Shown here: positions 32,907 to 45,260 of the stretch, one piece after another | Numbering within the stretch: position 1 is the first letter of the stretch | How the letters are laid out: each line of letters begins with the position of its first letter | Source: Typha latifolia | Lineage: Eukaryota; Streptophyta; Magnoliopsida; Poales; Typhaceae | Direction: 5' to 3' | DNA length: 64,000 nucleotides | Assembly (NCBI GenBank): GCA_019914945.1 | Contig: CM034104.1 | Span: 3,908,501 to 3,972,500, forward strand | Program-made: the position numbers and the translations under genes | The notes under the pieces: model-generated | Databases searched by the model: none | Seen by the model: the letters and a program-made list of their open reading frames with translations, nothing else | What the model was told of the DNA's origin: nothing

Positions 32907-35900
32907 ATGGCTTCAAGTATACTGACAGCAGATCGAAGGTTGCAGAGATCAATCATTTTTGTTTCTTTTTATTTCTAGTCATGCTTTGTGTGCTCTTCAT
33001 TAATTGCTTTAGGTTATTAATTCATGTTAATAGTGTGGTGCATTTTTTCTTGGTTGACCTTTCTCATGCTTTTGATGACTAAAATGGTGTGTTAATCATG
33101 CCACATGACACTCATTTTAGCTAGATATGCAAGTTTTTTACTAGAACTGCTGAACAAGGATATGCCTTTATCAGAGGTAAAGAAGGCAAGTGAATATATT
33201 TTTGTTGGTTATTCGTGATTCACGAGAGGAGCTTCTTACTTTGAAATGTATTATGCTCCTTATTACCTAGTTTGTTAGATCAAAAGTTTGAAGCATTCGG
33301 TTTCGACTTTCCACCTGACATGCCACAAGTTGGATCAACTAATTATTTCATAATGCTTGTGTCTTTGTGGGTGAGTTTATCTGTTTTTTTTTAATATCTT
33401 TGCCCATGTGTAGTGAAAGACTATTTGATAGTTTTTGGTGGTACTGAGGTTCTTTACGTATGGACTATACCTCTATATATATTGTGTAATATAAGTGCAA
33501 TACACTGAATTCAATTTCAGATTAACCTCCCTATCTTGCCAACAAGATATCGGCATATTAGAGGAAAGGAATCTGGAATTTTGTATGTTCATTCAACATT
33601 TGTATTAAAAGATGAGATAATTTCTGAAAATAAACTATTCATATTTTTTATCCTTTCCCATATCTACCCTTGGATGTGCTCAATTTGAATATCTGTTTGT
33701 AGTTTCCCTAAAGATGAGTAGTGATTATATTTTGTACGAAATTTGTAATTTTTCTTCTAGAATCTTTCATGTGCAGAGGAATATTCCTAAGAGTTACTCA
33801 TAAGTTGCATGAGGTTTTAACTTTGACTAACAAGCTAGGTTACTCCACTCACCAACTACCCATGTAAGTTTTGTGGAAGCCATTCATTCTTGATTTATCC
33901 TTTGGGTAAAAAATTAAATAAGAAAATTTCAGAAGGATGATGACAGACTGGCAGCCAATTTTCATAACTTGGTACTTCTTCCATAATCTCGTCAATATTG
34001 AATTTAGTTTAGCTAACCCTTTTCTTTTTTTTTCGAAAACAATTGGATGATACTGATGGCGAGGACTCTTTTATCCCTCCTCTGAATGATGTCATCACCA
34101 TAGTCATATATATGCAATTAAAAGTTTTAGATAGTTGTCTATGAAAATCCCAAACTTTATATGCATGTGTTTGTGCATGGAGTAGTAATTAATTTTACAC
34201 TTGATCTGATCTTCTGAAGTAAATTTATGCTTTTTGGAGGATGATAAATTTTAAATACCTTTTCATGGTCTAACTTTGACCATAGGCTCAATTTGTGGAC
34301 ATAGATTGGAAAATACCTATTCCTTTATGATGTTACTCTCCTGATTTTGTCCACGCTTGCACCTTGTGATTCTCAGTAGAGTGATAGCCTGAATACTTCA
34401 GCTTGTTTTAGTATGGGGTTGCTGTGTTTTTCTCTTCTAATAGTATTTTTCTCTGCCCTACTTACCAAACCAACTATGATGAAACTGGTGAGATCAAATG
34501 CAGAACTCTAGAAGTATCTCAGTATAAGCTAAGGTGATGTTTATATTGCTTAGATTGTTGAAGGTTGCTTATAGTGACTTTTGCTTTCTTCAGATGTGTT
34601 TCTACACGAAAATCTGGTATGACTGTTTTGGGGAAAGTTCCAAAACCCATTAATTTACCCAGTCAAAGGTAATAGTATTCTTCAAATACTCGGTTGATTC
34701 TAAAGCCACCTTGTTTTTTTTGTGATTTTATTCTGCTCACTCTTATAGGTTGGAAAACAATGGCCTTGACCCCAATGTTGAAATTGTTCCAAAGTAAGTC
34801 TATCTCTCCATTTCTTTTCCATTTATCATATAAATAAATTGTGGTCAGAGGTTTTCTATTGATATTTTTAGAAAATCTACTAAAGTTCATGAATTGTGGT
34901 GATATGAGACTTTTCTTGCATAAAATAGGGGTACACTCACATGGGGCAGCCGGCCATCTTCTGCTGCAGCATCAAACGCATGGCATTCCTCTACTCTCTT
35001 ATCATCTAAAACAGATGGAAGTGCTGGTTCACCTAGCCATGCAAACAGTCGTCCATCTTCTGGAGGAGGTACACGACCTTCGACATCTGATAGTGATAAT
35101 TCCCATGATCCAACTTGTGCATGGGGTTCAAATCCACGCCCATCAACGGCATCAGGATTATTGGCATCACACCACACATCAGTGGCTTCAAGTCGCCCAC
35201 AAAGCGCAGAAACAAGACCCAGTAGCTCTCAGCTCTCTCGATTTGCAGACAGCTCAGCAGAGAATACAATTGCTTGGGGATCAAGAAGAATTGCTGAAAA
35301 ATTGGTACAACCCTTTACCTTGAATTTTGGTAGGCTTGTGCTTATATATTCTATGAACTTATCAGTCATCATATTGATGAACATTGCCCTTTTAATCTTG
35401 TATCTCTATGCATATGTATAATTTGAGCCACATTATTATAGGGTTCTACTCTATCTGAGAGTAATGGATTTAGTCTAAGTTCTGGAGATTTCCCGACCCT
35501 TGTCTCTGAAAAGAATTCAGAACCCAACAATCAGCGAGGTACTTATATTTTAATATTCTCTCTCTCTCTCTCTCTTGCAAAGATTATTATTTGATTATCT
35601 TATAATTTTTTATGTTTGTAAATTGTATCACAAATAGAGCTGAATAACATAAAATGATTCATGTAATGATGCAAAAGGGAAACTAGTCTCATACATTTCT
35701 CTATATCACTTTACCTATGTAAGTCAGTAGTATATCGTCCCATAAGCTTTCAGGATTTTTCCTTATCTTGGTATCTTTACATCAGCATTCGCTGTTCTGA
35801 AATATTTGTAAATGTTTAGATAGATTTGGGCCATTTGGCAAACTAAGCATTCATCTCTATAGTGTTACTGCTGAAGGTTTACATTTATATCTTAGGTAGT

Positions 35901-38900
35901 AAATATCAAATTGATGTATTCACTCTTTTCTTTATCTTAGAGCATTTTGTGAAGTATTAAGCAACCAGTTGACCTAAAAACTGAAGTTGTTAGGTAGAAG
36001 ACTAATATTGTATATTATACTTTTAACACACCATAGAATATGTGGCCCACCCACTAGACCCTAATTCTAGAAATTAAAGGATAAAAGCAGACTAATGTGG
36101 TTTGAACTCATGACCTCCAGAAAAATTAGTTCTAATATTATATTAAATAATAATCGTCCCAAAAACTTAAGTTTTTAGACTATTGACCAACAAAATATAT
36201 CATGCATTTAACAGAGCGGAAAGTGAGTTTCATTGTTATTTATAAGGAGACTACTATGTAAAGGCATGAAAATTTATATGTGGTAGATTTCTATGGTGCT
36301 TTCTAAGGATCTTTTGTGCAAGACGTGCATACTGCGTAGCATAAGGTCAGGAGACCTGTGATTCCTGATTCTTTAACGTGGGGCTTTATAATTGACTGTT
36401 GTGCAGTGATAACTTAACTTGTTGGGATGCATCTTGAGCTGTTGATGCTTCCAAGCCAGATCTAAAAGCATTGCTAAGTACTTGTAATTAACTGAAATAC
36501 ATCAAGTAATTCAACTATTATTGTGCTTGTTCATGTATATGATTTTCAGACAAGAACTTGATATTTAATTCATAAAGAGAGCAAAAAAACAGCAACTGCA
36601 AATGTTCTTTCCTTTAGTTTATTCTCCAACAAACAATTGTTTCTTGTAGCATCAGTTCATACAGAATCTCCTGCTTGCGGATTCTTAGAGATTGATTGCT
36701 TTATTCTTGTCCGCTAGTCAGTGATTTTTGTTAGGCTTAGAGCTCAGTTCTTCTACGACTTGACACACTGAATAAATAAAACTAAGAAAAGGGATTGCAG
36801 TGAGCTCAGTCGTGTGCTTTGCTAATTTAGTGGTGTTACTTGTGAGAAGGAGTATGGTATCATCCATGTATACTCATGTTACTCCTGATGAGGAATGTAG
36901 TACCATCCATGTATATACATGTTACTTGTGATAAGGGATGTGGTGGTACCATACATGTATACAGATTTTCATCTGAATGAATCTCTTTTTCTGAATTTTG
37001 CCCCATTGCCAGGTCATAGTTTGCAAGGACGTCCTACTTCTGGATCTGGTAGAAATGTAACACCAAAAGAAGGGTGTAGAGCTCCTATAAATGGTAGGTT
37101 CATGTATTGAGTTCTTGTCTTCTTACATGTCTGCACTCTGCAGTTTATAATGTCAGATGTTTATCTTGTTGTGATAAGTCACCTGCTTCCTGTAATTCTA
37201 GGAGATGGTAATGTAGTTGCATCCCCCAGTCCTCAAAATGTGAATATCGCGAAGGCAGATAGACATCCAGACACTGGAGGAGGTTCGAGACCAAACACAA
37301 ACTGGGATAGAGAGGTCCAGCAGGCACAGCCTTTTCCAAACAAAGATATGGCACCTCATCAGTTTGATTCTTGGCATGCTTGTCCTCCAATTCATTCATC
37401 TGACGGAATTTGGTATAGAGGAGGGGCATCAGGTGGTCCTTACAGGCCAGCAGACCTCCCTGGTACTTTTGGTATTGATCCTTCTGATTATTACCCCCAT
37501 TTCCCACCTAATTCTGAACCTCTTGTAAGGCCACGAGCTGGAGAAGTTGGATATATCCCTAAAGATGGGGATGCATATTACCCTTACTTGCCTCCTAATT
37601 CACTCACGGTTCCTACTCATTCTGTTACTCCAGTTAGGCCTGGAGTTTGCCAAATTCCAGGGCCTTACAGTGGCTTCTATTGTCCTCCACAAGCAAGCTT
37701 TCACAATGCTGGTGAAAAGGAGGCCCCTTTCATGGCAGTGGCTGCACAACCGGGCCACTTTAACCAATATAGAAATCAAAATGACAGGTTTAGTCCAGGA
37801 GAATTTCAGGCAGAACCTGATAAACATGATCTACCTCTCGCCAAGGAGCAGATGGAATCAGATAGACCACATGGTGCTTATCCAGGGCACTACAGGGTTT
37901 CATATAAGCAACAAGATAGCTGGGAAGATAATCATGATGTTAGGAAAGGGCAACCTATAAGACCTATCCTACATTTCGGTCAAATTGTGTCAGAAGAGAC
38001 TGCTAGTGGAGATCAGAAGCATACAGGCAGCAGAAAGGATGAGGTACTTGGAAAATTGGGACCTGATCAGAAAGCTTGTTTGGTGGCTACTAACTGTAAA
38101 GGTCAGTACTCGCATAATGTTACCAAAATTACACAAGTGAATTCCATTAAAGCAGATGATTGCACTTTGTTGAGGAAATCAGAAGGTACTTCTTCCATTG
38201 TATGTGAGCACCAACCTGTTATTAAGAAGAATGGAACATTGATCGAAAATATAGAGGGATTAAACTATAAAGCTCGAAGTGCTGATGCCCAGAGAGACAT
38301 TGGGCAATTTTCATCTAGAGAAGATAAGACCATGCAGCTGAAGACTGTTAATATCAAGGTAGATCAACCTACGGAAGATAAATGCTCTAATGCTGTCCTA
38401 TCTGAAATTGTTAGTGCAACTGATAAGGTCATCTCAGTTCCGTCTAATTTAAATTCTTCTTCAGTAGAAAGTTCTGCAGAAGTGTCTACTTGTGGTAGAG
38501 CTGTCCTTGGGTCATCAGAATCACAAGTTACTCTCAGGACTGATCAACTTGGTGAAATGGCTCATCCTAATGTTCTTAAAAGAGCTATTGCCACGGGAAA
38601 AGAACTTTCTGGTGGAAATCCCCTGCTGATAACCTGTGTGATAAATGCTAAGGATGACCCTGGGATTGGTGACCTTATTTGCCAGTCCTCTCAAGAAACC
38701 ATTTCTAAGGAGTCAGATGATGCAAATTCTAAGGGAACAGATATATCATCTTTGGATTCACTTGATCACAAAGCCCAGGTATTCTGATTTGGCTAATCTT
38801 CATTTCTCATTGTTGGTCTGAAGATATACGGATTCTCTAAAAGTACCACATTGGATTTTGAAAGGTTTTAGATTATGAGGAAATCATTACACTAATAAGG

Positions 38901-41900
38901 AATGTTAGAGCAACTCTTCCTGAAAACTTAAAGCAAATATAGATAGAAAATGGGGTCTTTAGCAGTGACTACATGATCGTTGTTTATTTTCTGTCTAGGA
39001 GGTTCGAGTCCTCTTCAAGGCATAATATTGAGAATGCTCATTGAATGAGCAATTCAATAACATATTTCGGATCTAATCAATATTGATATGCCGAGTATCT
39101 TATTTGTTGATATGAAGTATTCCGGTGATCCCCAAAATCCGAGTCTGAACTGTTGGAATTGGAATAGGTTCGGCAGCAAATCTCAAAATCTTGGCGATCT
39201 TCTCTATCTAATGAATGAGTAGTGCGTTTGAAAATTGCCCCCCAGTACCCATAACCTAACAGGTAAAGTACATTACATAATCTGTTTTAGGGATTGGCGC
39301 CTTACCCATTTAGTGACTTTGGCAATGGGCATTCCCAAAATGAGTAATATCAGGTTAGGTGAATTAGAGAATAAACAGACGTCTTTGGAAGAGAATCCAA
39401 TATCTTTTGTTCGTGAATATCTAAATAGGATGAACCAGCCTCCGTGGATATCTTTGCTTTGGAACAAAACAATTAGAATTAGGCTTGGTCAACTGGAATG
39501 TGTGTGTATTATCCATATGGGAGATCTTCCAATTGAGAAGATCCATTAACCTGAGATGAAAAGAAAGAGAAAGGTCTATCTATTTTATTTACTTATTCTA
39601 TCTATTTTTTTCAGTTAAACCAATGATTCGTTATTGAAGCAGATAGCAACAACCATTTCATCAGACATGCATATTTTTTATTATCTGATGGATTTACATG
39701 GTTTTATTAATGAAAATTGTTTGATGTAGTGAGTACTCTGATTGTTTGCCATCCAAGAATTCTTGTTTAGGCACTTCATATCATCCATACATAGTATTTT
39801 GATTTAAGATTTCAATTCTTCCATGTTCAACAGTAGCATATTGTTCTGTGGAGCTAAGGTCCAAAATATGGAAGAAACAAGTGTTTCCACGACTCTACCA
39901 CCCAGCTGATCCTGTTCCACTTAATCCCTTCCCTTTTTTATGGCCACATATCTTTACGGCTAAGGAATGGTAAATCTTTCTCCTGTCACGTGAATCAAAT
40001 ATTTCATTCCATCTGGAAAAGCCATCTCTTTCTCAACAATGTCTTTCTCATTTGATCCAATAGCGTTCTGTTAGATAGGAACAGATTTGATAAATATTGA
40101 TAACTGTCAGATAAAGTATTAGAACGGAAAGATCCATTAGCATTTCTATATAGATGTAGGAGGATTTGTTTGGGAAGTAATAAGCCCCTTTGACATCTCT
40201 TCATCTGCAAAGAATTCTCAACGTGAAAACACAGAGACAAAAGGCTGATCTTTGAATAGGAAAAAGAATGGATCTGCAGGGTCCCATATGAATTGGCTTA
40301 TTTGAAAAAAGCCTTGTCTATCTCGTGTCTAGTACTGCATGGTTCCCCTTTGCAACAACTCTGAATCATTTTCTTGAAGCTCATTCTCTTGTTGATAAAT
40401 AATCTGCTTGCCCCAAAATAACCCGGCCCAATAGGGAAATCTCAATTCAGTGGGCCTTTCGATACAATCAAATATAGTGCTGCAAAGGCGTCGCATTCTA
40501 GGATCCCAAACTATGTGATTGAATAAATCCTCCTCTATCTGTTGCGGGTCGATGGCTCCTTCCCCTTCTTCAAACTCTGATTTGTATTTTTCATACAAAA
40601 ATCTTTGATCAACAATAGAACAAGATCCATTTTGCATCATATCTAATTGATTCCTTGGTTTGGACCGAAGAAGTAATGTCACTCGATTATTATCAAACTG
40701 ATTGCAATCTTTTTTTTGTACATGAGGATCCTATCAGAGCACCTTCTACTTCTAATAGGCAATGAACTAAATCAGAATCATTCTCAATGAATCCATAAAA
40801 AGTGATCCAATTTTTTTTTCATCAGGCCCGTGTGAAGACCAAAGATCTTGAGCGACCGATCCAGCAAAACAACTCAAAAGACAAAGAAGTATCATTAATT
40901 TCTTCATGCTCATTCCAAGTTTGAAGTACCATTTGTACAAATTAGAATCCCCTTCCTTACACGATTTCTTCTTCATATAGATAGATATAGGTCTATGGGC
41001 AATTACTTAGAAGTACATTTTATGCAACATCCCTTCCTATTTGATAGAAAAGGATCCCTTGATCCTGAACTGATCTTACCTGGGATCGCAAATCCCATGT
41101 TTGTCTATAAAGAGCTGATCTAATTGTATTAGTTTTTATAATTGATTTCTTTTGTGTAATTCTAATTGGTAGGGCCTCGTTGATAAGTGCTACAAGATCT
41201 CATGCATTGGAACCCATGGTTAGGGACCCGAATCTTTTAGTATGGAACATTTTCTTTTCCAAGTGAAATCCCCTAGTATATGAAAGAATGAAAAAGTACT
41301 TTCGTTGTTGTGGAATAAGAAACCTTCATATCTTAATTCATGTATTTAATTTATTCCGAGCTATTAGAGCGTGATCCACTTTTTGGGGAATATGAGTTGA
41401 AGCAATAACAAGAATATTTCTAGTGCAACATCTTTCACAATTCCTGTAGAGAGTTCTTTAATAGACCGAGGGATAAGTAATTCGACTCATTCACATACAG
41501 ATCAGGAATGTCTGGAATCCATATTATGGGAGGAGACATTGCTTTTGCTGATTTAAATTGAAAGGTGATATCAAATCGGTCAATTTTCGGTGTCATATAC
41601 ATAGTTAGCACAGTCGTCATAGTTAGCAGCTCCATATCGAGGTCATCATCAATATCGTCACTATCGTCAATATCGATATCATCACGATCATCAATATTGA
41701 TATCGTCGCTATCATCAATATCGATATTGTCGCTATCATCAATATCAATATCATCAATAAAACCTTTAGGTTTGGTAATGGTCAATTAGTAGTATTATTT
41801 TGTAAGTAGCATTTTATGCACTGATTCAAATACAATCTTTTATAGGTCCTCTCTGCGGAGGCTTGGTAATGGTCAATGATAAATCTCCCTGGGAAGATTT

Positions 41901-44877
41901 AATGTATATGTATAAGAAAGGATGTTTCAGAAGTTCCTTATCCAAATTGTTTGTTAAATCCATTCTTTTCTAGTGAAGAATTTTGGCTGTCTGTATCTAA
42001 AGAGAAACCGTGTTTTCACTTAAATCCATGCCCTTCCATATGACACCTCGACATATGCTAATTTTGGAGTTGTTCCTTTTTATCAGGGCTTTGTTTTTAT
42101 TTTTGCTTTTTTATTATAGTCTCTTTGCTATATTCAGAGTCAGACTTGAGTATAAAATGTGCATTAGATGTGTAACACGATATTACATAGTGATTTTATT
42201 TCTTGAGAATTTACCAATTAAGTATCTAAGTTTGTTATACCATGTCAGATAAGTGAACTAACAGACTGGATATTACCTCTCTGACATAGTTCTGTTAATA
42301 TGCTCTACTGGGGCTTTTATAGTATTCCATCATCATTCCTAATATTACTTTTTTGATTATTTCCTTACCACTTAGCGGGTGAAGTTGAAAGAGATGGCTA
42401 CACAGCGTGCAAAACAACTGCAGAAGGAAGAGGAAGAACGGGCAAGGGAACAGAAGGCAAAAGCTCTCGCAAAGTTGGAAGAATTGAACAGGCGCTCATC
42501 AGCACAAAGTGTGAAAAAGTTGAATGATGCATTGCCACCAAGTGATGATTTGCAGCATAAGCAAGAATCAGGAGCTAGTATAACCGGTAAAACTGATGTG
42601 TTAACTAGTGAATCTCCATTTGCTAAATCAGCTGAAAACTCTGACTCATCATCAGTGGCTGTGCCAAACGATACTGAGCTTATAGATGTGGCACTTGCAA
42701 AGTTGCCTGCTCGTATGGCTTCACCTTGCCCAGAAGATGTTAATAAAGATTCAACAAGTTCCTACAATCCATCTCTAGCAAAGGGACAAGATACCAATGT
42801 GACAGATTTCATCACCCACAAAAGTGGCTCACATTCTCATGACAACATGGTTTCCAAGAATAAGAAGATGGGTAATAGAAGGAGGCAAAATTATCTGAAG
42901 GAGAAATATCCGATTGAGAAACCAATCACTCCTCAAAATATGGAGAACGCAAAAGATCATGTTGAGGCCAATGTAGACACATCCAATGGTGATAGTTTGC
43001 CCCATGAGGATCCCTCCATGCAACAAAAGAAGAGAAACTTGAGGAATAAGAACAAGGTGGATGATGCTCTGGTGAGATCCACATTACCAACTATGCTACC
43101 AAATGAAGAGAATCTTGAAAGAGGCTTCAGTGATAGTTCGAAAACCCAATCTCCAGCATCTGTGGCTGAAAATATTTTAGTTAATGGGTTAAAAGCAACT
43201 GTGGAAGCACATGGTAGAATGGGGAACCATTTGAAATCTCAACCTTTTAGAAAGTCAGCAAGAAACCAGCAATGTATTAGATCCATCGAAAATTTTCACC
43301 AGGGTGAGGCTATAGTCTGGGCACCTGTTAAGCAATCTAACAAGAATGAACAATCTGAGGAAAATAATGATAACAATATAACTGTATCTAGTGGTCAATC
43401 ATCTGGAAAGAATGATAACTATCTGCACAATGTTATGAAAACAAAGAGGGTTGAAATGGAGAGGTATGTTCCTAAACCTGTAGCTAACGAACTATTACAG
43501 CAGAACTCTCAACAAACTTCACCCTCCCTCAACCAGGTGGCATCTGGTGGTATGACTAGAGAGGCCCATTCCAATTTCAGGAGTCTTGAGGAAGGAACAG
43601 ATGATGCATTTTCTTTTGGAAAGATTAAATTTGCTTCATATACCAAAAATGGGGTGGTTAATAGTAGTACTATGCATGGTAGAATGCGTGCTGATGTGTC
43701 TGGACAATCTAACTTGGTTTTCAGGAATCTTGGTAAGGGAAAAGTTGATGCATCCGTAGAAAAAACCGAATTTCCTGGTGATACCAAGAATGGGGAGGAA
43801 AACAGAACTTCTAGACATGGTAAGACTTGGCGTCAAAGAAAGCCAGCTGAATCTGCCATGAATTTATTGTTTCCTAGTGGACATTCAATCTCCTCTGATG
43901 CTTCTAAAGTTCAAAAATCCTCTTATCAGCACCAAACACTTGAGCTAGATAGCCAACCAGAAAAGCAGTTCCAGTCTGATGGCTGGAATAGTACTGATTA
44001 TATTTCAGTGTCGTCTGAGCCGAGCACCTTGCCTGTTTCTGTTAAGTACCAAGGAGTAACAAGCAGACAAAGGAGTCAACAGAATAAGGTTCACCGATTT
44101 GCTGGAAGTAACTATGCGCTATCTGATAATAAAGATGTGGAAAGTGGGAGGGACGATAAAATTGATATAAAGTCTTCAGCCTTAGTTTGGAGCCAATCTG
44201 AACTAAGAGAAGGTTCCAATTTTGAGAAAAAGAATTTTGGGGCTGAGCACCCGAGGTCTCACTGGACACCGAAATCACAGATCTATTCCCGTAATCATCA
44301 GCATGGAATTAGGGGCAACAAAGGACAGAGAATTGCTTCTTATGGTGGAACATTTGACAAGGAGCATCCTTCTCAGGGTTTTCAAAGTTTCACTATAGAT
44401 AATGAGGATAACAGTGACCTAGCTCAGAAAAATGGTGTAAATGACTCAAAAGATGCAAGCCATCAAGAAGTTGAAGCCTCAAAAGGTCAGAGTGATGTAG
44501 TAAACCTAGGTATATCTGTTGAAGCTTCAGCTGATTTAGTTGCTCAATATGAACTTCAGGTTAATCCTGCAACACACCATCATGGCAGGCAGAATGACGG
44601 GTTCAGTGGAGGGCAAGAACTGATGTATAGAGGAAAAGATTCAGGTCAACATGCTGACAAGCAAAATCTTCGAACAGGAGACAATAGAAAGATTAGGACT
44701 CATTTTGAATATCAGCCTGTTGGATCCTTTAATAAGCCTACAGTTTCATCCCAGACGAACCGTAACGTTGAAGAAACACAGGAGGGTCATCAAGTTTCTG
44801 GACCAAGGTACAGGGAGCGGGGCCAGAACCACTCACAGCGTGGTGGTCACTTCATGAGGCGAGGCGGTGGCTTTTAA
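32907..44877 (+). CDS. MOS1: MODIFIER OF SNC1 1 (MOS1) orthologue, eight coding exons
   Basis: Exons: 32907-32938, 34594-34668, 34749-34793, 34929-35304, 35442-35538, 37013-37093, 37202-38778, 42376-44877. All junctions are GT/AG and the phases agree, giving 1594 codons plus stop. The N-terminus reads [11 protein letters not shown], then [19 protein letters not shown] and [16 protein letters not shown], the BAT2-N domain of plant MOS1. Next come a Ser/Pro-rich region ([15 protein letters not shown]) and a Pro/Tyr/Gly-rich stretch. A charged coiled coil ([20 protein letters not shown], about residues 780-799) opens the last exon, and the C-terminus is basic and Arg/Gly-rich. Arabidopsis MOS1 controls SNC1 immune-receptor expression and flowering and is nuclear. 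The first exon has only 11 codons, so it is easily missed. The family Trp after ERR appears as Cys here. Intron 1 holds transposons; the last intron holds plastid DNA. Confidence 0.92.
38998..39022 (+). pseudogene. 3' fragment of plastid trnL-CAA
   Basis: GGAGGTTCGAGTCCTCTTCA followed by AGGCA is the T-arm and acceptor 3' half of plastid tRNA-Leu(CAA). The 5' half and anticodon are absent, so the insertion breakpoint lies in the T-stem side of the tRNA. Not functional. Confidence 0.85.
39715..39890 (-). pseudogene. ycf15: ycf15 fragment
   Basis: Minus-strand GTGGAAACACTTGTTTCTTC and what follows match the start of plastid ycf15 ([13 protein letters not shown]), with the start codon changed to GTG, a small indel and later stops. 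It lies in its normal place between ycf2 and trnL-CAA. Confidence 0.8.
39987..41770 (-). pseudogene. ycf2: ycf2 C-terminal fragment (plastid origin)
   Basis: Minus-strand frames read through ycf2 in order: the Asp/Ile repeat region ([15 protein letters not shown] near 41.76 kb), [20 protein letters not shown] (near 41.53 kb) and [13 protein letters not shown] (near 40.85 kb). Then come [19 protein letters not shown] (near 40.58 kb), [15 protein letters not shown] (near 40.45 kb) and [20 protein letters not shown] (near 40.1 kb). ycf2 is part of the plastid inner-membrane import motor in most land plants. This copy lacks the N-terminal two thirds or so, has frameshifts and stops, and has lost the normal stop. 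Confidence 0.93.
41635..41765. repeat. Imperfect Ile-Asp-Asp-Ser codon repeat in the ycf2 copy
   Basis: Repeated ATCATCAATATCGATATC-like units (18-21 bp) encode IDIDDSDD on the minus strand at least four times. Plastid ycf2 has such a repeat here; copy number varies between species. Confidence 0.75.
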
Positions 44878-45170
44878 TGAAGAATGAATGAACATTGACA
44901 TGTATGTATGTATACATGGAAACGATAGTGATTCATAATGGTATGAGTCACCTCTTACCAAAGTGTAAGTGAAGTTCTGGAAGTGAAGATGCTTGTATAG
45001 AGTTGAGTACGATTTAACCAACGTTCTGCCCAGTGTGTTTGCCTCTACAGCGTGCCAAAGCCTGGTCCTAATGATACACTTCGATGTCCAAGCTGATTGT
45101 TTTTGGTTGAACTTTAATTCTTACAAGCGCTCTGTCATGTCTAGTGCAGTGCTAGTAGTGAGCTAAAGAA

Positions 45171-45260
45171 TTACATGAACTAATGGTAGTTATAATTTAT
45201 TTACATGAACTAATGGTAGTTATAATTTATTTACATGAACTAATGGTAGTTATAACTTAC
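45171..45260. repeat. 30-bp tandem repeat, three copies
   Basis: Three copies of a 30-bp unit beginning TTACATGAACTAATGGTAGT at 45171, 45201 and 45231. The first two are identical and the third differs only at the end. Confidence 0.97.

Larger units (their letters stand above)
38998..41770 (-). other. Nuclear plastid DNA insertion (NUPT): trnL-CAA 3' end, ycf15, ycf2
   Basis: About 2.8 kb of plastid inverted-repeat DNA lies in the last MOS1 intron. In plastid order it has the 3' end of trnL-CAA, the trnL-ycf15 spacer, ycf15 and the C-terminal third or so of ycf2, with ycf genes on the minus strand and trnL on the plus strand as in plastomes. The order is uninterrupted, so one fragment entered. 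Many stops and small indels in ycf2 show that it is not recent. Confidence 0.93.

Noticed and set aside
39235..39549. 104-codon frame as a nuclear gene
   Set aside because: It lies entirely inside the plastid-derived trnL-ycf15 spacer; chance or plastid ORF.
41565..41789. Ser/Ile-repeat protein on the plus strand
   Set aside because: It is the antisense of the ycf2 Asp/Ile/Ser codon repeat.
38779..42375. Plastid contig wrongly joined to nuclear DNA
   Set aside because: The flanks continue the MOS1 intron with correct donor and acceptor, and the plastid genes are decayed, so an old nuclear insertion is more likely than misassembly.
45171..45260. CRISPR-like array
   Set aside because: Direct tandem 30-bp repeats with no spacers in a plant nuclear genome.
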